Positions 19,581 through 29,400 of a stretch of 64,000 nt of DNA are shown here, piece after piece. Source of the DNA: Klebsiella ornithinolytica NBRC 105727 = ATCC 31898. Its GTDB lineage: Bacteria; Pseudomonadota; Gammaproteobacteria; Enterobacterales; Enterobacteriaceae. The position numbers and the translations under genes are program-made. Numbering within the stretch: the first letter of the stretch is position 1; each line of letters begins with the position of its first letter. The DNA lies in contig NZ_BCYR01000001.1 in NCBI RefSeq assembly GCF_001598295.1, positions 806,001-870,000 of the forward strand, written 5' to 3'. The notes beneath the pieces are model-generated. The model saw only the letters and a program-made list of their open reading frames with translations. It was not told where the DNA came from and ran no database searches.

Positions 19581-19613
19581 AATCATACACGGGAAGTGAT
19601 ACACCGCCCCGGA

Positions 19614-20735
19614 TTATTTCTCTTCAACCTGCTGAACATTGATGCGACGCGCTTCATCAAGCATCGAGGCTTTAGCACGAATCCGTGCTTCCAGCTGATC
19701 GATCATATCGTCGTTGTCCAGCCTGTCTTTACGCACGCCATCTTCATAGAGGCCGCTTTTTTTATTGCCGCCGGTCACGCCAAGCGTTGAAACCAGCGCT
19801 TCGCCCGGACCGTTCACCACGCAACCGATAATCGAAATATCCATCGGCGTAATAATGTCTTCCAGACGTTGCTCCAGCGCGTTAACGGTGCCGATAACGT
19901 CGAACTCCTGACGCGAACAGGTCGGGCAAGCGATGAAGTTGATCCCGCGGGCGCGGATGCGCAGGGATTTCAGAATGTCGAAACCGACCTTGATCTCTTC
20001 AACCGGATCCGCCGCCAGGGAAACGCGCAGGGTATCGCCGATCCCTTCAGACAGCAGCAGCCCCAGGCCGATCGCCGACTTCACCGCGCCGCTGCGGGCG
20101 CCGCCGGCTTCAGTGATCCCAAGGTGCAGCGGCTGATCGATCTGCTTCGCCAGCAGACGATAAGATTCCACCGCCAGGAAGACATCGGAAGCCTTCACGC
20201 TGACCTTAAAGCGATCGAAGTTGAGACGATCGAGATGATCGACATGACGCATGGCTGATTCCAGCAACGCCTGCGGCGTTGGTTCGCCGTACTTTTCCTG
20301 CAGATCTTTTTCCAGCGAACCGGCGTTGACGCCGATACGGATAGGAATATTTTTATCGCGGGCGCAATCAACCACCATGCGGATACGTTCTTCGTTTCCG
20401 ATGTTGCCCGGGTTGATACGCAGGCAGTCCACACCGTACTCCGCCACTTTCAGGGCAATACGGTAGTCAAAGTGGATATCGGCGACCAGCGGGACGTTGA
20501 CCTGCTGCTTGATGAGCCTGAACGCTTCCGCTGCATCCATCGTCGGAACGGAGACGCGGACGATATCCGCGCCAACGCGCTCTAAGGCTTTGATTTGGTT
20601 TACCGTCGCAGCCACATCGGTGGTGCGAGTATTGGTCATCGACTGTACGGCGATGGGAGCACCATCGCCAATCGGCACATTCCCAACGTAAATACGTTTT
20701 GATTTTCTACGTTGAATCGGAGCCTGGTTATGCAT
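19614..20735 (-). CDS. ispG: 4-hydroxy-3-methylbut-2-enyl diphosphate synthase (flavodoxin)
   Basis: Penultimate enzyme of the MEP isoprenoid pathway, making HMBPP from methylerythritol cyclodiphosphate with a [4Fe-4S] cluster. An N-terminal TIM-barrel ([19 protein letters not shown]) precedes the C-terminal cluster domain. Cluster Cys are in [11 protein letters not shown] (~residues 270-273) and [10 protein letters not shown] (~305), with the conserved Glu in the latter motif. 373 residues against 372 in E. coli. It is downstream of rodZ with a 26-bp gap. Its need for Fe-S links it functionally to the isc operon in this window. Confidence 0.98.
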   Translation of the reverse strand: MHNQAPIQRRKSKRIYVGNVPIGDGAPIAVQSMTNTRTTDVAATVNQIKALERVGADIVRVSVPTMDAAEAFRLIKQQVNVPLVADIHFDYRIALKVAEYGVDCLRINPGNIGNEERIRMVVDCARDKNIPIRIGVNAGSLEKDLQEKYGEPTPQALLESAMRHVDHLDRLNFDRFKVSVKASDVFLAVESYRLLAKQIDQPLHLGITEAGGARSGAVKSAIGLGLLLSEGIGDTLRVSLAADPVEEIKVGFDILKSLRIRARGINFIACPTCSRQEFDVIGTVNALEQRLEDIITPMDISIIGCVVNGPGEALVSTLGVTGGNKKSGLYEDGVRKDRLDNDDMIDQLEARIRAKASMLDEARRINVQQVEEK

Positions 20736-20761
20736 GAAAAATCTCCCGCGTTACCCGTCTG

Positions 20762-21730
20762 TTACTGCGCCGGTGATGTTTCGGCATTAAGGGTCAGACG
20801 CGCAACCTGGTTAGTTCTGATAAAACGACTCAAATCGACGGGTTTACCCAGATACTGAATCTGTACCGCTGCCGGCGCGCCAATTTTCAGCTTATAAGGC
20901 GCCTGACCGCTCAGGTTCAGATTACCGCCCTTACGTTGCAAACCGCTGAACAGTTTTTTACCGGTTGCATCGCTCACTTCCAGCCAGCAGTCGGCAGAGA
21001 AGTTCAGGACCAAATCCTGGGCCGCAGCGGCGGTAGCGGCGGCATTAGCCGGGGCGGTTGGCAGTGGAGAGGTCGGCGCTGCGGCAGTCGGTGCGCTATC
21101 CACATTGGCCTGAGACGGCGCCACAACGGCGTTATTATCAACCGGTGCCTGGGTAGAGGCCGTCGGCGCAGGGGTGGTATCAACCGGCGCGCTGTTGGCA
21201 GTGCTGTCCGCTGCCGTGCTGCCGGCACCGGTATCCAGCGGAATACTCTGGCTGCTGTCGCCCGCATTCAGTTCAGCGGTTGACTGGTCGGCCATTGAGG
21301 TAATTTCTTCCTGCTGGGCCTTATGGTCTTGCCACCACCAGGCGCCGCTGAGGCCAATGACCACAAACAGCACCAGCCAGGTGAAGCTCATCAGCCAGCC
21401 GTCACGCTTTTTACGGCGTTTTCCCAGGGAGAAGCTCTGCATCGGCGCAACTTTCGCGGCACGAATCGGGGCCTGTTTTGCCATCATTGGCAGCAGTTCA
21501 TCTTCCGGAATGTGCACAAGGCGCGCATAGGAGCGGATGTAGCCGCGCAGGAACGTAGAGGCCAGGTCGGCCGGCGCCTTGTCGTCTTCAATATCACGAA
21601 CCGTGGAAACTTTCAGGCATAAGCGCTCCGCCACCGCTTGCTGGCTGAGTCCGAGTTGTTCACGGGCATGACGTAGACGCGCGCCCGTCGTATTTGCTTC
21701 TTGATGGTCTTGAGTGGCTTCAGTGTTCAT
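20762..21730 (-). CDS. rodZ: Cytoskeleton protein RodZ
   Basis: Inner-membrane protein that anchors MreB filaments and sets rod shape. A cytoplasmic HTH domain (residues ~18-80, [20 protein letters not shown]) is followed by a basic juxtamembrane stretch (GKRRKKRDG), one membrane segment (~112-133, [20 protein letters not shown]), a long Ala/Pro/Thr/Ser-rich periplasmic linker (~150-240) and the C-terminal DUF4115 beta domain ([15 protein letters not shown]). 322 residues; shorter than E. coli (337), with the difference in the low-complexity linker. Upstream of ispG in the same direction. Confidence 0.96.
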   Translation of the reverse strand: MNTEATQDHQEANTTGARLRHAREQLGLSQQAVAERLCLKVSTVRDIEDDKAPADLASTFLRGYIRSYARLVHIPEDELLPMMAKQAPIRAAKVAPMQSFSLGKRRKKRDGWLMSFTWLVLFVVIGLSGAWWWQDHKAQQEEITSMADQSTAELNAGDSSQSIPLDTGAGSTAADSTANSAPVDTTPAPTASTQAPVDNNAVVAPSQANVDSAPTAAAPTSPLPTAPANAAATAAAAQDLVLNFSADCWLEVSDATGKKLFSGLQRKGGNLNLSGQAPYKLKIGAPAAVQIQYLGKPVDLSRFIRTNQVARLTLNAETSPAQ

Positions 21731-22002
21731 TCGACAACTACTGGTACGTGAATTTAAAGTTCAGCGCCGGTTAACCCCGCGCCGCGAAACATCTGCTAAA
21801 CGTCACACGAAGAGTATAAGTCCGTATGACCCACTATCACAGATACTTATCAATATTGAATGCTAAGCGGTTGTAGTGCCGCTACATACTGCCTCAAAGT
21901 CGACAAAAACGCACCGTAATTATTGCCCGAATCAGCGTATTTCGCCTGGCGATTAGGCATAAATCCGCAGCGCATGCTTCATGCCGTGCGCTGCGTCATT
22001 TA
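21731..22002 (-). other. rodZ-rlmN intergenic region with rlmN hairpin
   Basis: 272 bp. At 21966-21995 there is a 9-bp inverted repeat (CGCAGCGCA / TGCGCTGCG, 12-nt loop) just after the rlmN stop; on the minus strand it is followed by GATTTATGCC, a weak terminator at best. The rest should hold the rodZ promoter, but I cannot assign -35/-10 elements with confidence. Confidence 0.45.
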
Positions 22003-23169
22003 TCAGACCGTCTTCACATCGATGGCTTCGCCCTGCATGCGTTTACGCAGCGTACGCTTGGTCCGGTCGATAACATCGCCGGCCAGCTGTCCACAGGCGG
22101 CGTCAATGTCATCGCCGCGCGTTTTACGCACGATAGTGGTAAAGCCATATTCCATCAGCACCTTGGAGAAACGGTCGATACGGCTGTTTGAACTACGGCC
22201 GTACGGCGCCCCCGGGAACGGGTTCCAGGGAATCAGGTTGATCTTGCACGGCGTATCTTTCAACAGCGCCGCCAGTTCATGGGCATGCTCGGTACCATCG
22301 TTGACGTGATCCAGCATGACGTACTCAATGGTGACGCGACCCTGGTTAGCGTTGGATTTCGAAATATAGCCGCGAACCGAGTTCAGGAAGGTCTCAATAT
22401 TATATTTCTTGTTGATCGGCACGATCTCATCACGAATCGTATCGTTGGGGGCGTGCAGGGAGATCGCCAGCGCCACGTCGATCATATCGCCGAGCTTATC
22501 CAGCGCCGGGACCACGCCAGAAGTAGAAAGCGTCACGCGACGTTTCGACAGGCCAAAACCGAAATCGTCCAGCATGATTTCCATCGCCGGAACGACGTTA
22601 GTCAGGTTCAGCAGCGGCTCGCCCATCCCCATCATCACCACGTTGGTGATCGGGCGTTGGCCGGTAATTTTGGCCGCACCGACGATTTTCGCCGCGCGCC
22701 ATACCTGGCCGATAATTTCTGAAACCCGCAGATTGCGGTTAAAACCCTGCTGCGCGGTCGAGCAGAATTTACACTCTAAAGCGCACCCAACCTGCGACGA
22801 AACGCACAGCGTCGCACGATCGTCTTCCGGAATATAGACCGTTTCCACGCGCTGATCGCCGACGGCAATCGCCCATTTAATGGTACCGTCGCTGGAGCGC
22901 TGCTCCTCAACGACTTCCGGCGCGCGAATCTCCGCGACTTCCTTCAGCTTGTTGCGCAGCACCTTGTTGATATCGGTCATATCATCAAAGTTGTCGCTGC
23001 AGTAGTGATACATCCATTTCATCACCTGATCGGCGCGGAAGGGTTTTTCACCCATGTTTTTGAAAAACTCGCGCATCTGCTGACGGTTCAGGTCCAGCAG
23101 GTTGATTTTGGCATCTTTGTTCGGCACCGTCAGAGCGGCGGTATCAGGTGTGACAATATGTTCAGACAT
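22003..23169 (-). CDS. rlmN: Dual-specificity 23S rRNA / tRNA A2503/A37 methyltransferase RlmN
   Basis: Radical-SAM enzyme that methylates C2 of A2503 in 23S rRNA and A37 in several tRNAs. The radical-SAM cluster motif CxxxCxxC is in [14 protein letters not shown] (~residues 125-132), and the SAM-binding GMGEPLLN is at ~180. The second catalytic Cys is in [12 protein letters not shown] (~355). A C-terminal basic segment follows. 388 residues against 384 in E. coli. Transcribed after ndk but isolated from it by a strong terminator. Confidence 0.98.
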   Translation of the reverse strand: MSEHIVTPDTAALTVPNKDAKINLLDLNRQQMREFFKNMGEKPFRADQVMKWMYHYCSDNFDDMTDINKVLRNKLKEVAEIRAPEVVEEQRSSDGTIKWAIAVGDQRVETVYIPEDDRATLCVSSQVGCALECKFCSTAQQGFNRNLRVSEIIGQVWRAAKIVGAAKITGQRPITNVVMMGMGEPLLNLTNVVPAMEIMLDDFGFGLSKRRVTLSTSGVVPALDKLGDMIDVALAISLHAPNDTIRDEIVPINKKYNIETFLNSVRGYISKSNANQGRVTIEYVMLDHVNDGTEHAHELAALLKDTPCKINLIPWNPFPGAPYGRSSNSRIDRFSKVLMEYGFTTIVRKTRGDDIDAACGQLAGDVIDRTKRTLRKRMQGEAIDVKTV

Positions 23170-23215
23170 AATCTATTCCGGCCTCGTTGTTACACGTTAT
23201 GGCCCCAGGAGGGTT

Positions 23216-23260
23216 GAAAAAAGAAACGCCCCTATGAACGAGTGCTCGTTCATAGGGGCG
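23216..23260 (-). terminator. ndk terminator with long perfect palindrome
   Basis: Two perfect 16-bp arms (CGCCCCTATGAACGAG and its complement) separated by only 2 nt. On the minus strand they are followed by TTTCTTTTTTC. An unusually long perfect stem for a terminator. Confidence 0.85.
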
Positions 23261-23426
23261 CTGCATTGTACAAATTCTGCTGCATCAATACCACGTTTGC
23301 ACGCGGCAATGATGAAAAAATCTGTTGCTGCGTACTTCATCCTCTATGGCTTTTCGATTGGCGAAAAGACGAGGACCAGGATCGCCAAAGTATTTCAGCT
23401 CACGGCGAGACGGCACGTTCGCAAAT

Positions 23427-23459
23427 CCCCGGGAACAGAGATAACTATGTGACCCGGGT
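23427..23459. repeat. CCCGGG-bounded imperfect palindrome, ERIC-like
   Basis: CCCCGGGAACAGAG on one side and CTATGTGACCCGGG on the other form an imperfect stem. Minus-strand flanks (TTCATTCGCGCACCCGGG..., CCCGGGGATTTGCG) look like intergenic repeats I have seen in enterobacteria, reminiscent of but not identical to the ERIC core. Assignment is tentative. Confidence 0.35.
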
Positions 23460-23504
23460 GCGCGAATGAAGCCAACAAAGCAGTGGCCTGAAAGACGCAG
23501 GAGA

Positions 23505-23936
23505 TTAGCGAGTGCGCGGGCAAACCTCGCCTTCGGCGAAGAAGAACGCAATTTCGCGAGCGGCAGATTCAACGGAGTCGGAACCGTGGGTGCCGTTCTC
23601 GGTGAAGCTGTCGGCGTAGTCTGCGCGCAGGGTGCCTGCCAGGGCGTTGTCCGGGTTAGTTGCGCCCAGCAGGTCACGGTGACGCTGAACGGCGTTTTCG
23701 CCTTCCAGAACGGAGACCACGATCGGGCCGGAAGTCATGAACTCAACCAGACCGTCAAAGAACGGGCGACCTTCGTGCTCAGCGTAGAAACCGCGAGCCT
23801 GTTCAACGGTCAGGTGCAGCATTTTGGTGCCGACGATTTTGAACCCTGCAGCTTCAAAGCGAGAAAAGATGCTGCCAATAACGTTTTTTGCCACCGCGTT
23901 TGGTTTGATGATGGAAAAAGTACGTTCAATAGCCAT
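23505..23936 (-). CDS. ndk: Nucleoside diphosphate kinase
   Basis: Transfers the gamma-phosphate from ATP to NDPs via a phospho-histidine. The catalytic His lies in ENGTHGSDS (~residue 117). Also present are the N-terminal [15 protein letters not shown] and the nucleotide-binding [12 protein letters not shown] stretch. 143 residues exactly as in E. coli with the ATG at 23936, preceded by AGAGGTAATC as ribosome-binding site; the longer frame upstream is non-coding leader. The C-terminus reads [10 protein letters not shown]. Confidence 0.98.
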   Translation of the reverse strand: MAIERTFSIIKPNAVAKNVIGSIFSRFEAAGFKIVGTKMLHLTVEQARGFYAEHEGRPFFDGLVEFMTSGPIVVSVLEGENAVQRHRDLLGATNPDNALAGTLRADYADSFTENGTHGSDSVESAAREIAFFFAEGEVCPRTR

Positions 23937-24097
23937 GATTACCTCTAATAAAATGTTCTGTTGTTGCGCATACGATCGTATGGCCTGGCGCGCATTATAA
24001 TGAGCAACACCGGCGCTGCCTATGGATGAAGGTAACATTTTGTTAAAATAAGACGAGTTTTAGCAACACATAAAACAGGGGAATTGGGCATCTGCCG

Positions 24098-26422
24098 CTA
24101 TTCCAGGGTAAAATTCGCCGTCGCCACCTGGCCACTCTCGTCCATGACGACCAGTTGATAACGGTCGGGTCGCTCCAGCGGCAGCGTGACGCTGGCGCCA
24201 GCGGTAGTCTGGGATTCGCCATTAAGAAACCACCAGCGCCGCCCTTCGCCACCGGTTGTCTGCAACGCCAGCATGACCCGCGCCGTTCCCGGTAAACGTT
24301 TAATCACCGCCCCCTCGCGCACGCCTGACAGCACCAGCGGCGCCACATCCGTCGCCTGCGGCGGCGGGCAGTCCGGTGAAACCGCGCCCAGGCGGGCTGC
24401 CCGCCGCTCCGCAGGGGGCAGCCAGGACTCCAGCGGCAGCGGCCAGACATCGACGACTTTCCGCACCGCGCCGGGGCAATCCGCCGCCACCCGCCGTCCC
24501 TGCTCATCTAACCAGATGGGGAAGCGAATACCGCGCCCCTCTTCCTGGCCCGGCAACAGCAGCGTCGGCGGCTGGCTGTCTTCCAGCAGCCATGTCGCCA
24601 GTCGACGTCGACAGTTGCTATCGCCTGATGCCAGGCTCTGCCCGCCGGGCCAGCAGATCGTTGCCGCGCTGACCGTCTGCGGACGCGGATCGGTGGGCAG
24701 ACCGCCGCGTCCCATGGCCGGTCGCGCCAGCAGCATATTATTGACCTGGTTCAGCAGAGGCACCGCGCTGGCAAAACCAAACTGCCCCACCACCGGGGTG
24801 CCGTCCGGCCGTCCGGTCCAGATACCGATCAGGTAGCGGGCATTGACGCCAATGGCCCAGGCATCGCGGTAGCCGTAGCTGGTCCCGGTTTTCCACGCCA
24901 GCGGAACCACCTGCACCAACGAAGCGTCCGGCACCGGCTGGGCCTCGCCAGCCAAAATTCGCCGGACTATCCAGGCCGCCCCCGGCGACAACAGCGGTCT
25001 TTCCACCAGCGGGTCATCCGGCGTCATCCGCAATCGCGCGACCTTGCCATGGCGGGCGAAGGCGCTATATCCGGCCACAATATCTTCCAGTTTTGCTCCC
25101 GTCCCGCCGAGGATCAGCGACAGGTTGGGTTCCGCGCCGGCCGGTAATATCAGCGGCAAACCGGCATTGCGTAAGTTGGCGGCGAAGCGCTTCGGCCCAT
25201 AGGCTTCAAGCACCTGAACCGCCGGAAGATTCAGCGAGCGCACCAGCGCTTCGCTGGCGCTGACCGGCCCATGGAAACCGCTATCAAAATTTCCGGGCCG
25301 GTAATCACTAAAGCGGCGCGGCACATCCTGTAATAAAGATGCCGGATGAATAAGCCCGTCATCCAACGCCATACCGTAGACAAACGGTTTTAAGACTGAA
25401 CCCGGCGAACGAATCGCCGAGACCATATCGATATGCCCGAAGCGACTATCGTCGGAAATATCTGCCGACCCGACCCAGCCCCGCACTTTCATACTGGTAT
25501 GGTCGACCACCACCATCGCCAGCGAGCTACGCGGCGGCAGGCGCGATTTCCAGTTGAGCGCCAGATCTTCCAGCTGACGCTGGAGCCCGGCATCCAGCGT
25601 CGTCACCACTTTCTCCCGGCGGCCGCTCACCAGTGCCCGCCGGGAAAAAAGCGGCGCCAGCTGCGGCATCTGTCGTGGAAACAGCCATACCGGTTCTTCA
25701 ATCGCCTCCTGTACCGCCTTATCGGGCCAGACCCCCTGACTGCGCATCCGCGTCAGTACTTTATCCCGCGCGGCCTGAGCCCGCTGCGGCCAGCGGTCCG
25801 GACGTAGGCGGCTCGGCGCCTGCGGCAGCACGGCCAGCAGGGCCGCTTCACCATAGCTGAGCTGCGCGGGGGGTTTACCGAGATAGGCCCAGCTGGCAGC
25901 GCCAATTCCCTGCAGCGTCCCGCCAAAGGGGGCGCGGTTAAGATACAGCGTCAGGATCTCGCTTTTTGATAAATGCCACTCCAGCTGCAGCGCGCGCCAG
26001 AGCTGGCGCAGCTTGCCGCCGAAGGTTCGGGGATGGGGATCGAGCAGCCTCGCGACCTGCATAGTCAACGTGCTGCCACCGGAGACGACTCGCCCGGCGG
26101 TCAGGTCTTGCCAGGCCGCGCGAATAACCGCAAACGGGTTCACCCCCGGATGCCGCCAGAACCAGCGATCTTCATACTGGATCAGCGCCTGCAGATAGCG
26201 CGGCGACACATCATCGAGAGCGACCGGATAGCGCCAGACTCCCTGCTTATCCGCAAAGCGCCACAGCGGCGTGCCATCTTCCGCTACCACCACCCGAGCC
26301 GGCGCCACCTCATGCAGCGGCAACGGCCACAGACGATCGGCCGCCAGCACCGCCAGCCATAGCATAATGATCAACGCCGCCAGCCAGCGCCAGCGGCGTT
26401 TTATCTGTCGCAGCCGCCGCAT
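24098..26422 (-). CDS. pbpC: Penicillin-binding protein 1C
   Basis: Bifunctional peptidoglycan glycosyltransferase/transpeptidase, one N-terminal membrane anchor (WLAALIIMLWLAVLAADRLW, residues ~13-32). Glycosyltransferase motifs: EDRWFWRHPGVNP (~90) and GGSTLTMQVARLL (~125). Transpeptidase motifs: catalytic Ser in SPGSVLKPF (~325), SLN and KTGTS (~520). A C-terminal Ig-like BiPBP_C domain ends at ATANFTLE. 774 residues against 770 in E. coli. Its ATG immediately follows the yfhM stop (TAAATG), indicating translational coupling, a known partnership with alpha-2-macroglobulin-like proteins. Confidence 0.97.
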   Translation of the reverse strand: MRRLRQIKRRWRWLAALIIMLWLAVLAADRLWPLPLHEVAPARVVVAEDGTPLWRFADKQGVWRYPVALDDVSPRYLQALIQYEDRWFWRHPGVNPFAVIRAAWQDLTAGRVVSGGSTLTMQVARLLDPHPRTFGGKLRQLWRALQLEWHLSKSEILTLYLNRAPFGGTLQGIGAASWAYLGKPPAQLSYGEAALLAVLPQAPSRLRPDRWPQRAQAARDKVLTRMRSQGVWPDKAVQEAIEEPVWLFPRQMPQLAPLFSRRALVSGRREKVVTTLDAGLQRQLEDLALNWKSRLPPRSSLAMVVVDHTSMKVRGWVGSADISDDSRFGHIDMVSAIRSPGSVLKPFVYGMALDDGLIHPASLLQDVPRRFSDYRPGNFDSGFHGPVSASEALVRSLNLPAVQVLEAYGPKRFAANLRNAGLPLILPAGAEPNLSLILGGTGAKLEDIVAGYSAFARHGKVARLRMTPDDPLVERPLLSPGAAWIVRRILAGEAQPVPDASLVQVVPLAWKTGTSYGYRDAWAIGVNARYLIGIWTGRPDGTPVVGQFGFASAVPLLNQVNNMLLARPAMGRGGLPTDPRPQTVSAATICWPGGQSLASGDSNCRRRLATWLLEDSQPPTLLLPGQEEGRGIRFPIWLDEQGRRVAADCPGAVRKVVDVWPLPLESWLPPAERRAARLGAVSPDCPPPQATDVAPLVLSGVREGAVIKRLPGTARVMLALQTTGGEGRRWWFLNGESQTTAGASVTLPLERPDRYQLVVMDESGQVATANFTLE

Positions 26423-29400
26423 TTACGGGGTAACAGTCAGCGGACCGCTGGCCGCGCCGGTCGCCCGCCACTGCGGAATATACATCGACTCTACCTGCGG
26501 CTGCGGAACCTGATATGTTCCCGGCGTGACCGCGCGCGCCAGATACACCAGCGTCACCGGCTGCCCTTCGTTAATTGCCACGGCGGCGACAAAGCGATCG
26601 TCACGAAACTCGATGTGCTGAATATCCGCCTGCTGCATCTGGTTAAGCAGGTTCTGCACCGCGTCGCCGTTCTCCTGCAGGCTGGCGCTGCTGTTCGCCA
26701 GGTTCTGGTTTTCCAGCTCCAGTCCCGCCGGCAGCAGGTCCACCACCAGCGCATCCGGAACATTGCGTTTGGCGGTTACCTCCAGCTTCACCAGCACCAG
26801 CTCGCCGCTACGCAGCGAGGTCAGCGACTTCTGCAGACCGCGGGTATCAAAGATTTGACGCTCAATGCCCAGTACGTTCCCCGTGGCCTGCGGCGCAGCG
26901 AGCGGGTATCCGCTGCTATCAAGGCGCAACCAGAGCGGACGATCGCCGGTGTTGCTGACCTGCAGGGTCGCCAGCTGTTCAGCGCTCAGATTGCGGGTCT
27001 GCGCTTTATCCGCCGCCAGCGGCTGCGCCTGCAATGAGGTTTGCGCCTGCCAGCTGCCGGGTAAGCCCTGTAATGTCCGGCCGGCCAGGAACAGCGCATT
27101 GGTCTCCTGGGTTGAAAGCCAGCGCTGACCGTAGGCCTCTTCCGCAAGGGTGCTCAGTAAGGTGTTCTGCGCATCCGGCAGCAGTTGATTCTCCTCCAGC
27201 AGGGCCAGCTTCAGCGCATCATCGCGCAGGGCGCTGCCATAATCGCCCAGCCAGCGGTCAGTATCCTGACGCGGCGTACTCATCGCCAGCGTCAACGCCT
27301 GCTCAGCGCGCGGCGCATCGCCCATCGCTTTAAGGGCGATCCCCAGCTGCAGCAGAGGCAGGCCAGAACGCGCCTGCTCATGACGACTCCAGATTTCGCG
27401 GAGGGCACCAAGGGGGGCTTTTTGCTGACGGGCCAGCACCAGGGCGGCATAGGCCTGAGCGGCGAAACGGCTGGCCGCCGCGTCATCGCTGTAGCGAACG
27501 GTCATCAGTCCCGGCTCCTGCAGATAGCGCAGCAGACGCTGGTTACCGTTATTCATCGCCTGAGTCGGTACGCTATAGCCCTGCTCGCCTGCTCTCACAA
27601 GGAAATCCATGGCATAGGCGGTCAGCCAGTACTCTTCCGGCCCCTCTTTGTCCCACAGCGCAAATCCGCCATCGTCACGCTGCATATGCAGCAGTCGGGA
27701 AATACCGATCTCTACCGCCGCACGGCGCTTTTCATCACTGTCGCCGGCGATGCCCAATGCTTTGAGCTGCGCGGCGTTGGTGTAAAGCGACGGGAACAGA
27801 CCGCTGGCGGTCTGTTCCAGGCAGCCATAGGGATAGGCTTTCAGGTCGCGAATATAGCGGGCGAGATTCAACGGCGGCTTACCGCTGAACACCAGCTGTC
27901 CCTGCAGCGTCGCCGGTGAGAACCCCTGGGTTTGCCCGACTGGCGCCTGCCAGCGTTCCCCCGGTTGCAGCACCACGCCACTATTCACGGTTTGCGCCGG
28001 GAAGGCCGGACGTACGCCAATTTTCCACTGTTTCTGCATCGGAGGGAAGGTCTCACCCGGCAGAGCCACGCCGGTAATCGTGGCATTCACCTGACCATCG
28101 CCAAAACCATCGCGGGCGCTCACCGGGACAAACAGCGTACTGCGCGCGCCGGGCGCCAGCTGTAGCGGAGGAATGGCCGCGCCATCAAGCTGCAGCAAAC
28201 CGCTGGCGCTCAGCGCGACGTTCAGCGTTTGCGGCCTGTCGGTGAGGTTACGCAGATCCAGCGCCAGCCGGGTTGCGTCGCCGTTGGCGAGGAAGCGCGG
28301 CGTATTCAGCTCGGCAATTAGCGGCGCGGCCACCACCACTTTCTCGTCGCTGCTGCCAAAATCATCGGCGGTCCACGCCTGCGCCATCACCCGCAGCTCG
28401 CCGTTGAAATCGCCAATCGGCAGCGTCACCGCGCCTTCGCCACGCTCGTCCAGGATCACCGGCTGCGCCTGCTGGGCAATAATCGTGACGTGGTTAACCG
28501 GCGGTTTACCGCCGCGTTTGAGTTCATCGCCGTCACCGCCGAAGCGCAGGCTGGCGAGACGCCCCTGCCCTTCAATCACCTGACCGTAGATATCATAAAT
28601 ATCCGCGCCGTAACGCTTCTGACCAAAGAAAGCCTTCCACGGATCCGGAGTGGCGTAATCGGTGATATTCAGCACGCCGCTGTCCACGGCGGAGAGCAGC
28701 ACATTGACCTGTTTTGGCACCTCCCCCTGCGCCACGCTGGCTTTGATTTTCACCGTCAGCGGCTGATTCGGGCGTATTTTTTCTGGTGCATCCAGCGCAA
28801 GCGTCAGGCGGCGGTTTTCATCGCCCAGCGGCAGGTGCAGCAGACCCACCGCCCGTTTTGGCGTCGCCGAGCGGGATTTATCCCCGGGGCGAATCACCAG
28901 GGTGCTGAGGTAGAGATCGTGACGGTTCCAGGTTTTATCGACCGGAATCGACAGCGCCATACCCTCCGCCGGGACGTCAATTTCCTGCCACCACAGCGGC
29001 CCTTCGCTGGATTCAACCATCGCATAACCTTTTCCCGCCGCAGGCGCGGCGATATGCAGTTTGATAGTGTCCCCCGGTTTATAGGCCGCTTTGTCCAGCT
29101 TCATGGTGACCCGATCCGGACGCGCGGCTCCTGTGCCATCGCTGTTATCCTGCCAGCTGTAGCCCGCCCAGAAGCGCACGCTGCTGATCACGTCATCAGG
29201 CCCCTTCACTTCCAGGCGGTAGGATCCCCACTCCACCGGGAAACTCACTTTCGCCGTTTGCCCGGCCTGCAGATCCAGAGACTGTTCGCCTTCCTGCAGA
29301 TCTTTTTGATCGAACTGCGACTGCCAGCCTTCGCCGTCAGACCAGTTCCAGTAGTAGTCGCGGCGCTCGCGAATCAGCCGTACCTGTAGCCCGGAGACCG

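Larger units (their letters stand above)
23170..23504 (-). other. ndk-rlmN intergenic region
   Basis: 335 bp with no supportable gene. It holds the strong ndk terminator at 23216-23260 and a CCCGGG-bounded imperfect palindrome around 23427-23459 resembling enterobacterial intergenic repeats. Minus-strand reading frames through it run in continuity with ndk in another frame and lack homologues I recognise. Confidence 0.5.

Noticed and set aside
23285-23677. 130-codon minus-strand frame after ndk
   Set aside because: It overlaps ndk in another frame and has no recognisable product; treated as non-coding.
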